Part shown: positions 4,713 to 6,510 of the stretch, one piece after another
How positions within the stretch are numbered: position 1 is the stretch's first letter
Layout: each line of letters starts with the position of its first letter
From: Acidimicrobiia bacterium
GTDB taxonomy: Bacteria > Actinomycetota > Acidimicrobiia > Acidimicrobiales > Ilumatobacteraceae
Reading direction: 5' to 3'
NCBI GenBank assembly: GCA_010030605.1
Contig: RHCK01000095.1
Span: 1 to 6,510 of the forward strand
Length of the DNA: 6,510 nucleotides
The notes under the pieces: generated by a model
Told to the model about the DNA's origin: nothing
The model's database searches: none
Seen by the model: only the letters and a program-made list of their open reading frames with translations
Program-made: the position numbers and the translations under genes

Positions 4713-5948
4713 ATGGAACTGAGTTACCCCGCCGACGCCGAACAATTCCGCCACGAGATCCGCGAATGGCTCGTGGCCAACCTGCCCAAAGGTTGGGGCG
4801 AGCCCGGATTCGAGTTGGCCGGTGACGAACGCAAGAAGTTCATCGAGGAGTGGCCGTCGAAGTTGTTCGCCGGTGGATGGATCTGCGCCACCTGGCCGAA
4901 GGAGTACGGCGGCAAGGGTCTCACCACGATGCAAGGCGTGGTGCTGGCCGAGGAGTTCGCGCGATTGAAGGCGCCGTTGCGCGCGGACTTCTTCGGCGAC
5001 ACCCTCGTCGGTCCCACCATCTTGCAGTGGGGAACCGAGGAACAGAAGAAAGAGTTCCTGCCCAACATTCTGAACGGCAAGACCCGTTGGTGTCAGGGCT
5101 TCAGCGAGCCGAACTCGGGTTCCGACCTCGCGTCGTTGAAGACCCAGGCCGTGCTCGACGGCGACGAGTGGATCATCAACGGCCAGAAGGTGTGGACCAC
5201 CGGCGGTCACCACGCCGACTACTGCTTCTTGCTCACCCGCACCGATCCCGAGGCTCCGAAGCACAAGGGCATCTCGTATCTGTTGGTGCCGATGCGACAA
5301 GAGGGCGTCGAAGTTCGTGGCATCGTCCAGCCCGACGGCACCGCCGAGTTCTGCGAAGTGTTCTTCACCAACGCGCGTTGCCCGAAGGACAACGTCGTCG
5401 GCGGCGTCAACAACGGTTGGAAGGTGGCCAACAGCACGCTCGCGTTCGAACGCGGCATGAGCGCCACCACGGGCTACCGCCGTTTCGAAGAGGAGTACAA
5501 GCAGATGGTGCGCGCGGCCACCGACAACGGTCGCATTCACGACGAAGACATTCGTCAGCGCTTGATGCAGTACTACACCAAGATTCAGATCCTGCGCATC
5601 AACGGTCTGCGTTCGCTCACGGCCACGTTGAACAACTCCAAGGACATCGGCGTGATGGCGCTCGGTGCGTCCAACAAGATGTTCTGGTCCGAGATGCACA
5701 AGGCCGCGATGGAACTGGCCCTCGACATCTTCGGCGCCAACGCCATGTTGGTGGACGCCGGCCCGGACACTGGTTCGTGGCCCGGAGTGGCCCGCGAGAA
5801 GCGTCGTGACGGCTACCCCGTGAGCCCCATGATGTCGGCGTTCTTCTTCAGTCGGTCCGAGACCATCTGGGGCGGAACCAGCCAGATTCAGCGCAACATC
5901 GTGGGTGAGCGAGTGCTCGGGTTGCCCAAGGAGCCGTCAGCCGGTTGA
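4713..5948 (+). CDS. Acyl-CoA dehydrogenase family protein (FadE-type)
   Basis: FAD-dependent flavoenzyme that introduces the alpha-beta double bond into an acyl-CoA and passes electrons to an electron-transfer flavoprotein; 411 residues, cytosolic. Family signatures: the N-terminal helical domain with the WPKEYGGKG motif (61-69), the flavin-contact segment WCQGFSEPNSGSDLASLKT (126-144), WIINGQKVWTT (153-163), and the C-terminal GGTSQIQRNIVGERVLGLP (387-405). The position of the usual catalytic Glu of medium-chain enzymes (the E of YEGT) is Gly387. E246 in LAFERG lies where isovaleryl- and long-chain dehydrogenases keep their base, so it is the probable catalytic residue. Start: the ATG at 4713 is favoured, with GAGAG 9 nt upstream. 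A GTG at 4650 would add 21 residues of low-complexity sequence unlike the family. Substrate is unknown. The stop overlaps the start of the MFS gene, implying an operon. Confidence 0.94.
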   Translation: MELSYPADAEQFRHEIREWLVANLPKGWGEPGFELAGDERKKFIEEWPSKLFAGGWICATWPKEYGGKGLTTMQGVVLAEEFARLKAPLRADFFGDTLVGPTILQWGTEEQKKEFLPNILNGKTRWCQGFSEPNSGSDLASLKTQAVLDGDEWIINGQKVWTTGGHHADYCFLLTRTDPEAPKHKGISYLLVPMRQEGVEVRGIVQPDGTAEFCEVFFTNARCPKDNVVGGVNNGWKVANSTLAFERGMSATTGYRRFEEEYKQMVRAATDNGRIHDEDIRQRLMQYYTKIQILRINGLRSLTATLNNSKDIGVMALGASNKMFWSEMHKAAMELALDIFGANAMLVDAGPDTGSWPGVAREKRRDGYPVSPMMSAFFFSRSETIWGGTSQIQRNIVGERVLGLPKEPSAG

Positions 5949-6510
5949 GCGAACGGATGGTGACGCCGCGGTTCCTGTTGGTGACCGCGGCAACGTTGGC
6001 GTACTACACGTGCGTCGGCATCTTCATTCCCACGTTGCCGGTCTTCATCAAGAACGGACTCGGTGGTGGAGAAGCCATGATCGGCGCGGCCGGCGTCGTC
6101 TTCAGCGGATCGGCGGTTCTCTTTCGGCCGTTGCTCACGTGGGTCGGAAACACGTGGGGTCGGCGCACGATGATGGTGACCGGTTCGGTGGTCGGCGCGC
6201 TGGGCGCACTCAGCCTGGTCGTGGTCGATGCGACGTGGCAGATCCTTCCCTTGCGCGCGTTGATGGGTGTTGGCGAAGCCGCACTGTTCGTTGGTGCGGC
6301 GATTCTGGTGGTGGAACTCAGCCCCGAGGCCCGCAAGGCCGAAGCAGCGAGCTATCTCTCGGTCTCGGTCTTCGGTGGGCTGTCGGTCGGTCCGATCATC
6401 GGAGAGTGGGTCATGGGCGATGTGGCCGAAGGTTCGCGTGGTCTCGCCAGTGGTCATTACGACGCGGTGTGGGTGGTGTCGGCGGTGGCGGCCGGCGTGG
6501 CGGCACTGGT
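5945..6510 (+). CDS. MFS transporter, N-terminal half (runs off the window)
   Basis: Integral membrane secondary transporter of the major facilitator superfamily; 188 residues visible, about five to six helices. Helix 1 covers roughly residues 10-33. The loop VGNTWGRRTM (67-76) is the motif A region with G72, R73 and R74. RALMGVGEAA (104-113) corresponds to the motif B arginine helix, and SVGPIIGEW (147-155) to motif C (GP..G), typical of DHA1-type proton-driven antiporters. The TTG at 5945 is the preferred start: it overlaps the upstream TGA in TTGA and has AAGGAG (5928-5933) 11 nt before it. The in-frame ATG at 5957 is the alternative, but its spacing to that site is 23 nt. The overlap suggests translational coupling with the acyl-CoA dehydrogenase. 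The substrate cannot be inferred, and the C-terminal half is not seen. Confidence 0.88.
   Translation, partial: MSERMVTPRFLLVTAATLAYYTCVGIFIPTLPVFIKNGLGGGEAMIGAAGVVFSGSAVLFRPLLTWVGNTWGRRTMMVTGSVVGALGALSLVVVDATWQILPLRALMGVGEAALFVGAAILVVELSPEARKAEAASYLSVSVFGGLSVGPIIGEWVMGDVAEGSRGLASGHYDAVWVVSAVAAGVAAL

Overview
The window reads as chromosomal DNA of a GC-rich actinobacterium. The acyl-CoA dehydrogenase, the PII protein, the bare winged-helix protein and the apparently leaderless genes all fit Actinomycetota, and Acidimicrobiia (Ilumatobacter-like) is my best guess. That placement is inference, since no rRNA or marker tree is available here. I see no insertion sequence, phage gene, CRISPR array, tRNA or rRNA.

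The left part (1-2519) is a nitrogen-acquisition block on the minus strand. A 514-residue ammonium transporter with a signal-peptide-like N-terminus (777-2321) is followed 36 bp later by a PII protein (402-740) and then by a hairpin terminator (280-327). Beyond the terminator, a second ammonium transporter of a different subfamily (149 down to 1, cut by the window edge) starts from its own promoter. The middle part (2520-4587) holds a small stand-alone OmpR/PhoB-type winged-helix protein and, 37 bp downstream, a 590-residue CPA2-type cation:proton antiporter, both on the minus strand. The right part (4713-6510) is on the plus strand: an acyl-CoA dehydrogenase whose stop codon overlaps the probable TTG start of an MFS transporter that runs off the end.

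The most interesting signal is regulatory. Upstream of the large amt gene, the second amt gene and the winged-helix gene lie arrays of four (up to six) pentamers starting with GT on the plus strand (ending in AC on the coding strand), repeated exactly every 11 bp. In all three cases the first box lies at the same distance from a TANNNT -10 element, with 10 bp between the AC and the hexamer. This is the AC-n9-AC geometry known for GlnR, the OmpR-family nitrogen regulator of actinobacteria. It ties the two transporters, PII and the winged-helix/antiporter pair into one putative nitrogen-responsive regulon. The winged-helix gene may belong to that regulon as a target, an autoregulator, or both.

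Taken together, the minus-strand genes look like an ammonium uptake, PII-sensing and ion-homeostasis module. The plus-strand pair (acyl-CoA oxidation plus efflux or uptake) is probably a separate unit that shares the intergenic region 4588-4712.
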